Shown here piece by piece: positions 1 to 13,600 of a stretch of 64,000 nucleotides of DNA. Every line of letters begins with the position of its first letter. The stretch's first letter is position 1. Below the pieces are notes generated by a model. That model was not told the origin of the DNA. It saw nothing but the letters and a program-made list of their open reading frames with translations, and ran no database searches. The stretch covers positions 3,472,001 to 3,536,000 of the forward strand of contig JAHLEZ010000003.1 of NCBI GenBank assembly GCA_020726505.1, in the 5' to 3' direction. Source of the stretch: Leptodontidium sp. MPI-SDFR-AT-0119. Its lineage: Eukaryota > Ascomycota > Leotiomycetes > Helotiales > Leptodontidiaceae. The position numbers and the translations under genes were made by a program.

Positions 1-2221
1 CAGTTGTTGATAATGTCTCCAGGGCACCCTGTCTGTGGGAATATGGGGAAATTTCCAAGAGATGGTGACTTGATTTGTTTATTAGCAATGGCCATTTCTC
101 TAGGGAAAATCTTACCCCTCCTGTGCCTGAGTCATGCATATGAGAGAACCCTGTGATGTCTGAATTATCAGATGCAAAACCTCCTTGCTTTTCGTCTGGG
201 TTGTTGACATCTGCGACTGCCTTTGCCATTCCTGTAAATTATTAGCACAGCCCAGCTTTCTGTCGACCAGGACATACCGAATGGTAGTGTTGCACCGGGG
301 AAAACATGACCTATTACCGTCAAATAATTTCTCTAGATTTAGGAATATCAGGATACTTTATACCTCCATTGATAGTCCCAATCAAGGGATCCACAAAGTC
401 AAAAACATCAAAAGCCCGCTTTCCCACCTCTGCATCCACGACAGCAGACAAGGCAGCTAACCTAACTACAGATTGGAAGCTTAGCTGATACATGATTTTT
501 CAAAACAATAACATAGAATTCTTCATCTCCTATAGCTTTTGGAAACTCCAAGAGAATCTCACATCTATGTACCTGCAGATCCCCCACTTCCCCATCTACC
601 CCGCGTTGCCGTCATCGATGAGAATACACTTCAAGTGCCGATCCTCATAGTACCACGTTACATAACCCCTCATTTGTCCTCAACAAAGCAAGTACTTGTG
701 AAAAGGCAAATCAATCGCTAGACGCTCGGCGATGAGAAATTGGTGATGATCTACAGTATGCCAGCTCAGGGATCGCTCAGCCAGAGTTTTGCGGGGTCGT
801 CGGAACGTTTTTCAAGGCGAAGACTTTGAGACGCCACGTACGGGTTTGTAGGCGGTAGGTAATTCATGGCGTTATCGAGACTGAAATGAGCGGTGGCGGC
901 TCGTCGAAAATACCGTTTGAGGCTGATGTCCTGGAACAAGTGTCGCTAGGTAGGTAGGGATTTGGCGGTGAGAGACACAGCATGTGAAAAACACGGGACC
1001 TATCTACTAAATGCTTGCTCACGTCTCTCCTTGTCCCCTTAGAGGCCACACCCGGATTAATTCGTATCCGATTCATACAGACAATAAATCTGGCTACACG
1101 GTTCTTTAGATGGATATATATCATGGAACGATCTCATTTTTTGTCAAGAAGCTAACACCGATCTTCTTTCAACTGAGTGAGGGAAAATGAAACCCTTCCG
1201 CTGCTGATGCTACTATGAATAACCATCTCCCAATTACCAAGTTTCACATTGCAATCGCCTTGTAATAAAATTTTCGCCATGTTGAAACGGCGCGTTTTGA
1301 CTCGTGCCTAGAGGAATGGGCGATCCCTGGATGAGGAAAAGGGGGCGGGCTGGGTGAAGATAGCGAGAAAAAAAAATTGAAGTAAAACAGAAACAAAACA
1401 AAACATAAACTAAAAAAAAAGATTCCGAGTACTTTTCCAATAGGAGGACTGAGAATGAGGCGATTCGAGAAGGTTGCGGCCGATGCTTGGTACCTTACGA
1501 CCGGTATGGATGAAATACATACCTGTTTGTTTGAAGGGGGAAGCAAAGGGGAGGGCGTTTACTATTTCTGAAAGCGGGAAACCAACCACTCCCCTAAGGT
1601 AGGCGTACACCGAACGAAGATAAAGTATAAAGTAGATCCAGTAAATAACCCAACACAACACACAAACACAGAGAATATAAGAACGCACAAAAAGAGAGAG
1701 AAGAGAGAGAGAGAAGAGAGAGAGAGAGAGAAAAAAAAGGGGGGGAATACCTCGCTAACGCCCCACCGAAAGAAGAACTTCGGACCCTTCGATATATAAA
1801 GCCAATTCTGATTATTTTTTTACCCCTCAATCTCGTACCAAACCTCCATCACACTGCACTGGTCTATCAACAGATTACCCTATATACAAACCCCCCTGTT
1901 CATCCCTTCCCATCTTCTCATCCATCATCCATCCATCCGTCCCCTCCTGCTCCTAAGAAATAGCCTAGGACAAGATGATATAAAATTCAAAATCCCAAAA
2001 CCAAGAAGAAGAAAAAACAAAAGATAAATTACCCCTAAACCCCGACGCTAAGGTATCCATCCCATCCCATCCCATCCCATTTAACAAAAAGCCCAGGGAA
2101 AATTCCAAACCCTAACCCAAACAAAAAGAAACAGATATAATAAAATGATCAGATCGATAGATAGATATATCAGAGCAGATATATCCTTCTTACACCACCC
2201 CCTCCCTCCCCTCTCCAGCCA
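1..2221. other. Intergenic region with no supported gene
   Basis: Only short open frames occur here and none shows a recognisable domain or a convincing splice partner. A purine-rich GA tract lies at 1690-1745 and a TATATAAA string at 1793-1800. CATCC repeats (about 2055-2079) lie just past the stop of the ammonium transporter, in its probable 3' UTR. Confidence 0.5.
1690..1745. repeat. Purine-rich GA microsatellite
   Basis: Runs of GAGAGA interrupted by AA, ending in an A8 and then a G run. All purine on the + strand. A slippage-prone simple repeat; no function is implied. Confidence 0.85.
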
Positions 2222-4401
2222 CTACCGACTCCCACTCCCCCTACTCCCACCACTATCATAAGCCATCTGACCGATCCTAGCCGGTAAACCAACATCACTC
2301 CTCGTCTGATGCGGACCGATATGATGCTGGGAGTGTGAGTAACCCGTTGGAGAATGTCCGTCCATCTCTATATATTGCTGGTGCTGCGAGTGGTGATGAT
2401 GGTGATGATGCGGTTGGTTTTGGATGGAAGGGGAGAGTGAGGGACGGCCGCTTTGGGGGAGTGCGGAGCCGGGGCGTGAGTATTGCGTTTCGTAGTGTGT
2501 GAGTGGGTGGTAGCGGCAGGTTAGACGGTACTGTTTGATCAAGTTAGGTTGTGTTTTGAAGGAAGAGAAAGAGAAAATGGTGAAGAGGCTAAGAAGACTT
2601 ACGGCGCCGGTATCTTCTAATTCCTCTTCATCTAGATTCACTAATGCACCTCTCCTTGATCTGGCTCGTAGCTCTAAGCTTGGGAAGTAGATGGATAGGA
2701 ATTGCATGATGATGAGGAGGCCGAGAGTCGCGAAGAAGGAGTAGAAGAAACCCCCGAAGCCGCCTGCTAGTTGAATCCTATTTCGCGAAAGTCAGTGACC
2801 GTCCTCCCAAAGCCTTTTTTCCCCATCTCCGGTCTGGCGAGCGGCGGATTGTGGGATATCAGAATGTACGTACGGAATCTGCTTCCCATTCCCATTGATA
2901 GCTCCCCCGTCTATGACAGATCCGTCAAGTAGAGCTATATTCTTACTACGAGCCATTAGACACCAAAAATAGGTAGGGAGGTGGGTTCAAAACATACTCC
3001 GCGAAGATCCCTGTGAGGAACATACCCCAAAGTCCACCTACACCATGAATGATAGTGATATGCAGCGGCTCCTCCAGAAAATCCTCTAACCACTTAATAG
3101 CCTCGAACCCAAAACAAACAGCCGCGGCCGTGGATCCAAAGATAAGTGCAGCCCAGGGAGGGACCTATATCAAATTAGCTTCCCTCTCAATACAAAACGA
3201 CATAATACCAAGGTGCAGTTAAGGAAAGGGACGCACATATCCCGCCCCGGGAGTAATAGCAACCAAGCCAGCAAAAGCGCCCGTACAAAAGCCCAGACCA
3301 GACCACTTCTGCCCCGCCATGCGCTCAAGAAGTGTATACGCTACGCCGCCGCTACAAGCCGCGATATTGGTCGCGATGAAAGTAGACACTGCGCGCATGT
3401 TGGCTTTCAGTTCCGATCCAGCATTGAACCCGAACCATCCGAACCAGACCAATAGCATGCCTAGCATCGCATTCGTCATATTATGGCTCTCGAGTCCGGC
3501 TTCTAGTGCGGTTGGACCCGACGGGAGCCGTTTGCTGCGCTGTGCGCGCGAGAATATGTATTTCTTCCAACTTCCTGCGTCGTGCGAGATGCTAGTTATG
3601 CTGTGCGTGTCGTCGGTAGTGACGCGGATGTATTTCAGCATGACGGTATATGCGAGAGTCGCGGCTCCAGAACAGATGTGTACAGGTGTTCCGCCAGCCC
3701 AGTCCAGCCCGCCCATATGGTTTCCCCAGCCTTGCTCGTTCCAGAGCCAGTATGCGATCGGATCGTAGACGAGAGATGTCCAGAAGAAGGAGAAGATGAG
3801 GAATGGGAGGAGCCGGCCTTTTTCTGCAATGACGCCTGTGACAAGGGCGATTCTAATGGCCTGTTAGTAGGTAGACGAGGGGGCGGAAGTAGGTTAGCAA
3901 AGTAAAAGGGATACGAACGTAAAAGCCGCAAACATCCCTTGAAAGAGTCCAAATACCATGGCAGGCGTATCATGAGCGCGCACACCGGCGAAAGCATCGT
4001 CCTGGTCGATATTCAAGAACAAGGCGTATTTGAAGTTGCCGATAAATCGACTCGTCGAGGTCTGGGTGAACACTAGCGAATATCCAAACAGGAACCACTG
4101 TAGTCCAGTTAGTTACTCCTCAATCGCATTTCCTCGAGCCGAAGAGTATTGGGATGCTGACTTGTATGCTCACGACCGAAACGGCCATCATACTCAGCCA
4201 TATCAGCGACAGGGCTGTGGTCTGGCTTCGAAGTCCAGAGTAGAAGAGCGCAATTCCCGGCACCATCATGAACACCAAGGCCGTGGAGGCCATGATCCAG
4301 GCATAGTCGCCGGTAGTCTGCCATACACGTTGATCAGTACTCGCTCAGACATGGCAATATATATGGTGTTGTCCTTATCGCCGGGTGGTACATACATCCA
4401 T
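2222..4401 (-). CDS. Ammonium transporter (MEP/AMT family), 8 exons
   Basis: Polytopic plasma-membrane ammonium permease, 559 residues by my model. Exons (minus strand): 4401-4396, 4317-4162, 4097-3919, 3852-3237, 3164-2998, 2945-2874, 2777-2603, 2530-2222; all phases agree. The first exon codes only Met-Asp; an in-frame stop lies upstream. Family marks: GDYAWIMAS and PGIALFYSGL in helix 1, FTIALVTGVIAEKG, the first pore histidine in GGTPVHI, WFGWFGFNAGSE, and the second pore histidine in IIHGVGGLWG. Both twin histidines are therefore present, which supports an active transporter. Odd points are a loop of about 45 residues after the first His helix, rich in Ser/Thr/Lys, and a His-rich C-terminal tail (run of seven His) instead of the usual short acidic tail. 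The exact subfamily cannot be settled by eye. Confidence 0.93.
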
Positions 4402-5833
4402 CTTCGAATCACGATTCCGGGCCGCCGCCTCGTGAATTTCGGTCTGTGGTCAGATCATACGACGACGCTGCATCTACAAGTCGTAACTTTTCAATTGGGA
4501 TGACAGCCCAAGTCAAACAAACAGGACCTTTTCGTCTGAAGTGCGGATGGGGGATGTGGAATGGTTTCGGACGTCGTCATACACACTACGCAGGGTAGGG
4601 ACATGGAAAGCTTGGGTAGACAGACGCGCTGGAGATAAAATGGGACGAACAGACTGGTGCCCAGGAAAAGGCTTGGGTTGGGTGGGTGGGTTGGATTGGG
4701 GGGTGAGGGCGGCGGGCCTGCATGAGGCTCCAGCTCCAGCTCCAGCTCCAGGTCCAGGCTGAATCCTCCCTCCCCCGACTCACCGACACGCTTGCCTATT
4801 CTGAAGGTCTGAGCCGTGGGCCATGGCCTGCATCCGGCGCGTGTACGAAGAGGAGATCGAGGGCGAGGACGGCGTCGTGCGTTGATTTGTGCGAGGGGAT
4901 GCGATGAGATCGGACAGGATAGGAGGGATGGGATGGGTGGCGATGGGTGGAGATGGGAGGAGATGGAGATGAACCACCAGCAGAGCATGGTTGTGAACGC
5001 CTGTGGGTGCACGGGGAGGCGAGGTGGGATGTGAAGCCCGAAACGCAGCCAGTAAGATGAAGCGATAAGCAGAATGGAGAGAGAACCTTAAGCCACTGCT
5101 GCAAGCTGGTGCAGACCAATGCAGTTAGGGTACGGGAAGGGTACGGGCAGGAATAACAGTGCTGCGGCGGCCACAAAGGCCAGGCTTCATTCGCCAACAG
5201 TACACGGATACAGTGAGTGCAGGAGTACCATAATATACAGTGCAGAGTGCAGTGCATTGTGCAGTACAATTCAGGGGTTTGTCTGGTGGAAGATTGGTGG
5301 GTGAATCCGGGGCCAGTACTGTACTGAATTGCACCCACATAAACCCACATACAATAACCGTGAGAACGTCAGGCCCGGGCCCAGGCCTGTTCACTGGGAA
5401 GACAGCAAGCGACCAGCCCCCCTACAGCCCCCTGTAGCCCCCCTAGCAGCCGTGCACCAGTACAACACCAAGAACTGACAGGCCCAGCGGATGGTATCGC
5501 TTCGGGAAACTTGGCGTAAACTGACCAGTGAGCGACCGATCAAAGGTCTCTGGGCTCAGAGTGGTAGGGGCGCACATGTCAGGAGCTACTGAGGATCCGC
5601 ATCCGTACCGACCCGACCGCGGAAATTGGTGGGGGTGAGTTCCTGTCATGGATGATGGATATATGATGAGATGGAGGGGTAGCTGGTACAAAAGGACCGC
5701 TTCTCCGAATCCAGCTGGTGCGTACCAGGTTGTGAATACCTGCATGAAACAATTTGTGCTGGTCTGTTCCTCGGTACCAGTCTTCACTCTTGACAGGGTG
5801 GGAGGAGTGGACAATGCCCATCCGCAGGCGGGG
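4402..5833. promoter_or_regulatory. Promoter region of the ammonium transporter, with GATA sites
   Basis: No gene supported. This is upstream of the minus-strand ammonium transporter. HGATAR motifs, the site bound by AreA/Nit2-type nitrogen regulators, occur at 4633-4638 (AGATAA) and 5063-5068 (CGATAA); another lies in intron 1 as TTATCG at 4375-4380. Ammonium transporters are commonly under GATA-factor control, so the link is plausible, but such short motifs also arise by chance. A CTCCAG x4 repeat is at 4728-4751. The part near 5834 is the 3' flank of the next gene. Confidence 0.35.
4728..4751. repeat. CTCCAG hexanucleotide repeat, 4 copies
   Basis: Four perfect tandem copies upstream of the ammonium transporter. 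Simple repeat. Confidence 0.85.
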
Positions 5834-8800
5834 TTAGTATGACGGCTTCGCATTGTATTTATTGACCAGGAATTTCCTCGTGTTGTCTACAAACGGCATT
5901 AGCAATTCGATTCGAAACAGATGGCTTGTTGGGAACCTGGGAAACGAAAAAGGGGGGATATAAATACCTCTGGCGAGCTTGCTCGAGAAGCCGAGACGCA
6001 GGGCACTGCATAAGATCATCTCCCCATCTTGAGGCGACTCGAACGGTGGTTTTTGGAACACCGGGATTCCGGGGAAGATGGTCTCGTCGTCTAACTTTTG
6101 GGCCTGGTACAGTCGACCTATCAATGTCGACGCTCGCGTGTCGTTTTGACTTGTAATCGTCAGACCCATGGAATCCACATCTCGGACTCTAAGGAGCGAA
6201 CGAACTGCGAGGGATTAGTTGGTGATACAGTCAGAGGACAAGCGAGACTTACCTCCGATGACCAGAAGCATCTTATCAGATGTAACCGCAATTTCAAATC
6301 TCAATGGGTGCTCTTTGACCCCACGCTTCTGCTGTTGGTCCAATTTATGAACCGAGTCCTATCGAAAATAGTCAGTATGAGTGCTTGGAAGCAATCAATA
6401 GAAAGCCACCAACAAGTTTGTCCTTCTCCAAAACCTTCCAGACTTGCATAGCTCCAAAATCAGCCGCTTGGATCTCCTCTCTCTTACTATCCCAAAAGCC
6501 AATCTCGAAACCTCGGATTTCGAACCCATGATGTTTTTTGACAACGAGTGAGAAGCTGTTGAGAGTTGCGCTAGATGCCATCAGAGAATGAAAATGGGAT
6601 AGAAATGGGGTTTCAACATACTGGCTCTCAATCATGCGACCAGTCAGGCATTCTTGAAGTAATTGAACATCTGAAGAAGTCAGCAACATTGCAATTCCAA
6701 GGAGGCATCTAATCGTACCGTCCCGATTCTGAAAAGTGAAAATATATGGAATGTTGATATCTCTCGTCGACCCAGCTTTCGGTTGTAACTTTGCACTGAA
6801 CTCCATTGGCCGTTCATCGTAAGAATATAAAGGAACAAAACATAAACCCTCAGTCAAAGCTGTAACCTCAAGTTAGAATATTCAACTCCAGGAAGTAGGG
6901 AAGTAGGGGCAACGAAACGTACCCTGAAACGAAGTATGGCGATTTGGATCCTTCTCAAAATCACAAACCACAAACCGTACCCGCTGCCCATTCGGGGACC
7001 TATAAATGCGTATCCGACATCCAGATTCAACTTCCCCGTCACCATCTTTCCTATACCTCAAGATACTACCAACCAAATCAGCAGTTGTTTAAACACAGAA
7101 GAAAAAAGGTGACCTACAGCCATTTAAACACATTCCCCTCCATCTCCACATAATTAGCGTCTGCCTGCTCTCCCGACGTTTTCGTAGATACACTCCAGAT
7201 ATCCAAACTCCTATTCGACCTATGACCCCCAACTCGAAACGGATCATCCGGAAACGACACCGGCCACAACTTTCTCAAATGCATATCCGCATAAGCATAA
7301 TTCATTTCCGGCGAGCCATCCAATCCGAATCGTCCGTTAGGTTGGATGAGGATATACGCTACTTCAAACGCTTGCGCCAGTTCTGGCTCCGCTTCCAGTT
7401 TTGTGAACGCTTCTTTTGATATGGCTTTTATCCAGTCGAAGGGTCCCGCGGGCCGGGATGTGGGTTTGGAACGGAGGCCATCCATGTACATCACCATGGA
7501 GCTTCCACCAACAAGGAACCAAATCATATCCATAACCAGGAAACCAAGTGACTGAATGGAAACCTCATCATCCCATAGCTCAGGGAAGAACTCATTCAGC
7601 CTATCCGTATCCATTCTTTTCGTCGTCGTGAACGTAAGCTGTCCAATCATCATCGATTGAAGATCTAATTCTGAGGCATCGTTCGGCGATGAAAGCTTCC
7701 TCGTCAATTCCAAAATCTCATTCAGTAGCCATGTCCTCTCTCCGTCTTGCGGTTTGTCCTCTTTCTTAGGCGAACGAAGATACCGCATCATGCTAACCCC
7801 GAAAAACAAACCCTTGAGTCTGAGAAGCGTCCTTGCATCTTCGAGAGCAATACCAGTTTCGTCCACTAGCTGCGTTTCCGATTTACAGTCCTCGAAAACC
7901 TCGTCGTCGATATCTCTGGAGAGCAGTAAACTGATCAAGAAAGGCTTCTCGGCAAGGATGCACATAGCAAGTAGTCTGAAGGCATCTGGAACCCCATCTA
8001 GTTGTAACCCTTCCCCATTCCGGCTCGAGGACGATATAGCCAGACGTCGGGCTAGTCGACATTTGGCACACACGCAAGTGAACAGGGCTTTCAAGGAGTC
8101 TTCGTCCAGTACAGACTGGATCTTATCGTCCACTGTCAGCATCCAGTCATCGTCGTGAAAGTGGTTCTCAACAAGCATATCCAGCCTTGCTTTCAGACGG
8201 TCCGCTGGGCAGGCGAGTGATATTTGGCTATTCTCTGGCGGTGATCTCCCATGTTGCGATCTTCCCGTTGGTTTGGACCTACCCGTCGCCCTGCTGGTCA
8301 ACGTTGGATGTGATGAGCTATCCTGGATGATACTGATACTCCTCGCAGAAGCCTCTGGGCTCTTACCCTTATCAGAGCCCTCAGAGGAGAAGAAGTCCGA
8401 CCGTGTATTTCGATCGGGGTAACCCGCAGAACTTGGACTCTCATCAGACGCTCTGGATGGACTCGGTGACGGCAACCCAGATGGCCCAGCCGACCTCCCG
8501 GCATTCTTAACTTGCAAGATCTTTTGGCGATGCTCCCAGTAAGTCCCCTCTTGACGGAAGGCAGCTTGAGCAGCACGAACCGGACGGACCAAGGTACCCA
8601 GGTTCTGTAGCACGGGATCGATTTCGCTAATGGTGTGGGAAACGTGATCACACGTATCCTGTAATCGCTGGGAAGCCGTACTCCTATTCCCCCAAGATCA
8701 ATATGCCGCACGTAGCTGTCCCAGGTGAAGTGTTCTTACCTATCAGAACTGTTATCAATAGAACCCAGGACTCCGAATACTGTGCTCAAGTCATCTGACA

Positions 8801-9203
8801 CGATGCCAGCCAACTCCAGGACCTTCAAAAGTCTATCCTTGACAAGTCCGAATAGGTTGTTCATCTCTTCTGAGAAGGCTCCTGCCACAGGCTCTTCCCC
8901 CAGCGTCCCGGTTTTGGCATCGACATCCGACGACCATATCTCAAATCGCACCATCTGGTCGTCCAGCCTCCGAGCCACGGGATAGAGCAGCGACCCGACA
9001 CCAGCATTGCCCTCTTTAGCACACTCCAGGACGACGGCCAGTTGACGTTCCAGGAGTTCCAGACAGGCTTTGTGGGCATCGGCCACGGTGCACGTCTTGG
9101 GTAGATTTGGCCGCCATAACAGATCGCCCTGAAGCTCCCCTATGCTCCGGCGCCGAGACTCGTCTCGTGCGACATCTCGAGTGTACTGCGACAACTGATC
9201 CAT
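5834..9203 (-). CDS. Large fungal orphan protein with a STAND-type N-terminal region
   Basis: One multi-exon gene on the minus strand. Start chosen at the ATG at 9203 (MDQLSQYTRD). The first exon runs to about 8740 and splices (donor GTAAGAAC, acceptor before 8690) into a 500-codon exon ending near 7120, followed by at least four short exons to the stop at 5834. The N-terminal ~150 residues have a Cys-rich amphipathic pattern (AHKACLELLER.., RFEIWSSDVDAKTGTL, LVKDRLLKVLEL) like the helical domain at the N-terminus of many fungal NACHT, kinase and zinc-finger proteins. The middle has a Ser/Pro-rich linker and then a helical region with CVCAKCR. The C-terminus is a beta-rich domain I do not recognise. 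No catalytic motif or P-loop is visible. Exact borders of the last exons are uncertain; the gene itself looks intact. Confidence 0.7.
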
Positions 9204-10323
9204 TGTGGACGGGTAGCCTGGTAGCAGAAACACTCATGCGCGTGGTTGTGCAGACAGATTCGTCCTGGGAGGCTTATCGGACGTACAGTGAGTCAGTGAT
9301 GCTCGATCGTGGTCTGGTCTGATACAGTTCTGTATGGCTTTTGCTGGAGAGAACGTAAGCTACGGGCAGGTAGAGTCGGTAAGGTAGTCGTTCCACTGTC
9401 CGTCGAGGTGCCGCGCCTTAAATTGCTCGCTAAGCTACAGGACGCCGTATGTGCACGCCAGTGCCAAAAAGTGCTGATGCACGCCTGCAGCTGCCCCACG
9501 CCCAGCCCAGCACAGGGCAACCGGCAGGGACATGGTGGACCACATGCCCCAATGGACGCCACCAGAGCTGATAGGCGCCGGAGCAGACTCCTCATTTGTC
9601 GTAAGCCCAATGCTTGTCTTGTGGGAAGGAAGTTCAGAAGCGCAGTGATGGGCCCTCCTCTGATATCTGATCTGGCTGTTGATAGTGCGTTTAGTAATGG
9701 AGGATGAACGAAGGATCAGTATCTCAATTTCTGTGTAGCACTGAACCATTTCAATGCCGAAAAACGTTCAGCGAAATTCCCAAAGGGACCAGTATAGAAG
9801 AAAAGAGAGCATGTTTAGAGAGAACAAAGGCAGTTCAGAGTAAATCATTGGTGGATGAGCTGGAAAATTGATTGATGGAGGAAGTTGGATGGAAGTTGGG
9901 GCTGCACAAGAAGTCAAATAATGTAATAGAGTTGGGGATATACGTTCAAAGCAACTGACTTTGGTAGATGTCATTGTCTAGAGTCTTTTTGGAATACCTT
10001 CGTTGACCATCCAAGTCAGTCCTTCTAAGGAAATGTAAAAACCTCTCCAAAGTGAGGTACAAGGAGAATTCTCACCGGTGCAGTTAGCCAGATTCGGATT
10101 TGACTGGTGAAAGAGAGTCCCTGGATGTTTAAAGATCCAGGTAAAGCCATTCTCAGCCGATATTATAGCAAAGTCTGCTTTCAAGCTCTTTGAAAGATTG
10201 GCAAGAAGCAGGACACAGCTTGGTGATATCGGAATGATCGTTAGCTCGCACGGGATTATCCAATCCATAGATATCATAGAAAGGTTAGCCATAATAAACA
10301 TCCACGCAAAAGAGGATCAGGTC
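9204..10323. other. Intergenic region
   Basis: Upstream of the orphan gene ending at 9203. Short minus-strand frames (9768-9974, 9978-10301) have no domain and no good splice links, though they might be downstream exons of the doubtful gene at 10324-10602. Confidence 0.4.
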
Positions 10324-10602
10324 CTAATTGCACTTCAGTTCCCTCTCAGAATAGCCCTTCTTCCAAGTGAACCAAGTCCAATTCTTGCACTCGACAAGGA
10401 AAGCGATGTTTCCGTATTTCCACAAATAGATTCGAGGGTCGACAGTAACCAGCTCGGAATTCCGATCGAAGCTTCCCGAACCTCTTTTCGCTGCCACATA
10501 GCGTTGGATGCTGACAGCCGCTTCGATTCTCGTCTCACAGAGCCTCGGTTCCTTGGTACAGTACGTTCGTCTCGAAATCGCACTTTGAAATAATACCATC
10601 AT
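10324..10602 (-). CDS. Doubtful small or partial gene
   Basis: A 92-codon frame starting MMVLFQSAIS, with a protein-like stretch IYLWKYGNIAFLVECKNW near its end. I do not recognise it. It may be one exon of a longer gene continuing towards 9978, or a relic. The codon pattern is reasonable, but no family or splice evidence backs it. Confidence 0.22.
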   Translation of the reverse strand: MMVLFQSAISRRTYCTKEPRLCETRIEAAVSIQRYVAAKRGSGSFDRNSELVTVDPRIYLWKYGNIAFLVECKNWTWFTWKKGYSERELKCN

Positions 10603-13600
10603 TTTTCAGTTGTCCAACAAACAGCCACTTTCAAATTTGTCCGTGTGGGTTTCCTGCACGACCGCCATCCGCGTGGGGTAGACGTCCCTGGCCTGAAATT
10701 CGGCCTGCATTGCTAGCAAGATGCATGCTGGACTGCCGGGTCATACACAAAAGCCCCAGAGCGTCGTCTCACCGCAAATCTGACATGCTTCCTAATCAAA
10801 CCTGAATTGACAGTATCGCGATCACTCACGCCGGGTGTTTAGTTCCGCAGAAAGAATAACCGACCTTTTAAGTTGGATGGCGTTGGTCCACTGCACCCCG
10901 ATGGCCTGATTATCCGAAAGACAGACATGCCTCTGTATTTTGGCCGAATGTTTCGTCGTTCATGGTGTCAAAAGCCAGCTGTAGTTTCTTGCTAGGGGAC
11001 ATCTACAGTAACATGGCGTCTCGATCCGGGGTGTTGTCAAGCTCGTCTTCGTGTTGCTCCACCAATTCGCTCGCTGGCTTGAGATGATGCGCTCTTCATT
11101 CCCTGCATGGCAACCCCGATTCGTTCGTCCATCTCCTCGTCCAACATCGATTCGATCGTGAAACCCTCGATTCAGCACGAGAATAATCAAAGGTACTCAT
11201 TTGTTCGAGTGTGAGGGAGGGCTTGTGCGACCCGCATCTGGGCCGGGTGACCAATAGGGCTTCTCTTCCTCTTATCTTGCGGCAGGGTTTCCGTGCCGCA
11301 CTGCTGCGTTGTTTGCCCAATCAGTCGCGGTGTTGGGAAAAACCCCAACAATAAAATACGGCGATCTGCCGACATGATTTATCCAGGATGCATAAACGTC
11401 GAATGACTTTCATGCGGGCCGTTGAGGTGGGGGGTGTTGTTGTCAGGAGGGCTGCCGCCACTGGATACGACAAGATACGGTCCTGGATGCCCTCTCATCT
11501 CGCTGTCTGTTAAAACCGTTGGAGTGCAAGTAGTGGCCCTCGAGGAAGTCACAAAACCGCCGTTCGGAGGTTTTTATTGTCGTGCGGTCTGCGGATCCAG
11601 TCGAGGCGGTTCACCAGCTGTGTGGTTGCTCGTTGTACAGTGGTTGGTGAGCCCAAATTGAGTTCGACTCCACGGAAGGTCTTCGGTCGAGCTGTTTGAA
11701 GTTGCTGATATGCAAATGAATTCTGCATCGATCCAGGATGGGATGCACCGGGTCCAATATGTCGCCTTTGTTTCCCAAACCTTACCTGGGTATTCAGAGC
11801 CATGAAGCGAGCTGGTGCTTTGTTGCGTTATTGCGATTGTAACCTTGGAAATCATACTAGCGCATGATCTAGAACTTGTTGTCCTTGCTGTCGAACCATC
11901 ATTTCCATTCCATCTCCATCGTAGACCAAAGGTTGAAAGTCGTTGTTAGTTGTGGAAGTCGAAGAGCCGTCCTTGGAGCCCGGTATATAAAGTCAGCCCA
12001 GCCGTTTGGGGCTGAAAACCCCTTGATCTTGCCAAGCAAATCGCCATAAGATCAACATCCAGATTCAAACGGCTAAAAGTCGGTCGTAGTGCCAGTCCTA
12101 TGATAAGATTACCACCGCATCAAAACTCGGGATATGAAGCTCTTCAGCCGCAGACATCCCCAGATCAACACAACAAGATATTCATGAACTTGAAACGAAA
12201 TGAATTGATATAGAGAAAGGAAGGGGATGAGGGATTACTTACCCCACTCATTGACGACTGGCCTTGGCTACGCCAATCTGTCTCAAGCCACGCTGCAACG
12301 ACTATGCGTAGACGAGTGAAGACACTTGCTCGAGCAGACCGTCAGCCAGCCTCCAATTTGACGATTCGACGCCAGAAGAAGTATATTCAGCGTATTAAAC
12401 CTCGTCAAACACCACCGAGCACTTCGTCGTGATGCGAGCCAACGACGTCAGCATTCCTTGGCTAAGCAGTAAGCTGGTCTGTAGGAGGAAGGTGCGTTCA
12501 TCTTCGCTGACGAGGTAATTTCAGCCGCAGCTTCACGATGTGCCCTTGATTTCGAATGTCAACGAAGCAAAGCACGAGATGCCGCAAATAGGTAGAGCAG
12601 AGGCGACACAATCAACTTGTCAAGTGCCCGTCTGTGACATTGAAAGCCCATTGAACATTCCAAATACGCAACAATAAGTAAAGACGCATGGAAATCCATT
12701 GAAAACAAACTGATAGGAAATATCAACAAGAAGTGATAACAGAAAACGCGCGAAGAGGAGCAGTAGAAGTGGCATATAAACAGAATGAAAGAATGTCAGA
12801 AATGCAAATCACCCAGACTATATATACAGACACGAGCCTTGCATACATATTACGTTCATGTCCAGCCCCTCGGGTTTGGTGTTTGGCAGATGTAAAGATT
12901 GTGACAGAGGAAACGCCAAAGTGCACGTTTTAAATTTGGGTTCTGGTTGGGTTCACACTAACAGAACAAATGGGCTCGCTTCCTGGCCCAGACATGCACG
13001 CGATGATGCGAGACAGGCATCTATCCAGGTATCGATTAGGTAATTTTTGGTGATGGTGCAATGCTTTGGGACAATAGTGGTTTTTGTTGGTTGGAGGGGG
13101 AAGAAAAGATTATTCCAGGCAGTAAGAGGGTTTTATGATAGGAGGGGGGGGCTTGATAAGTACTTCCTCCGTTGGCCAAACCACGTCCAAATGGTGATGG
13201 TCATGTGACCGTGCTGTCTGAAAGGGAACGGAGCTAAACTGGCATCGTCGAAGTCTTTGGAGTTTTGATAGATAAGGTATTATTACAAGGGGGTTTTCTG
13301 ATACAGTGAGTGAGACGTTTGTGGAATATCGGTTGTACCGTTTGACCTACCTGCCATGAGCAGGCTGGTCTGATGATTAGGTCTTGGCATCCGTGCCGTA
13401 TCAGCCGTCCTTCTTTGGTTTAACCAGGAATTACTACTTTGACAGTACATCCTCAATGGCCATCTATCTTCTTATCCAAGTTCTAGGATCAAGCGAGGAT
13501 ACTTCCAAGTCTCGAGTCTTGCCGTAACCCGGCGGTCATCTTCTGAGAAAATCTACCTCGAAGTCCTAGAATTCTCCATGGTGCCGGTTGCACTTCGAAA

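Noticed and set aside
3319..3768. 149-codon plus-strand frame over the ammonium transporter
   Set aside because: Antisense to exon 4 of the transporter, which carries the pore histidine.
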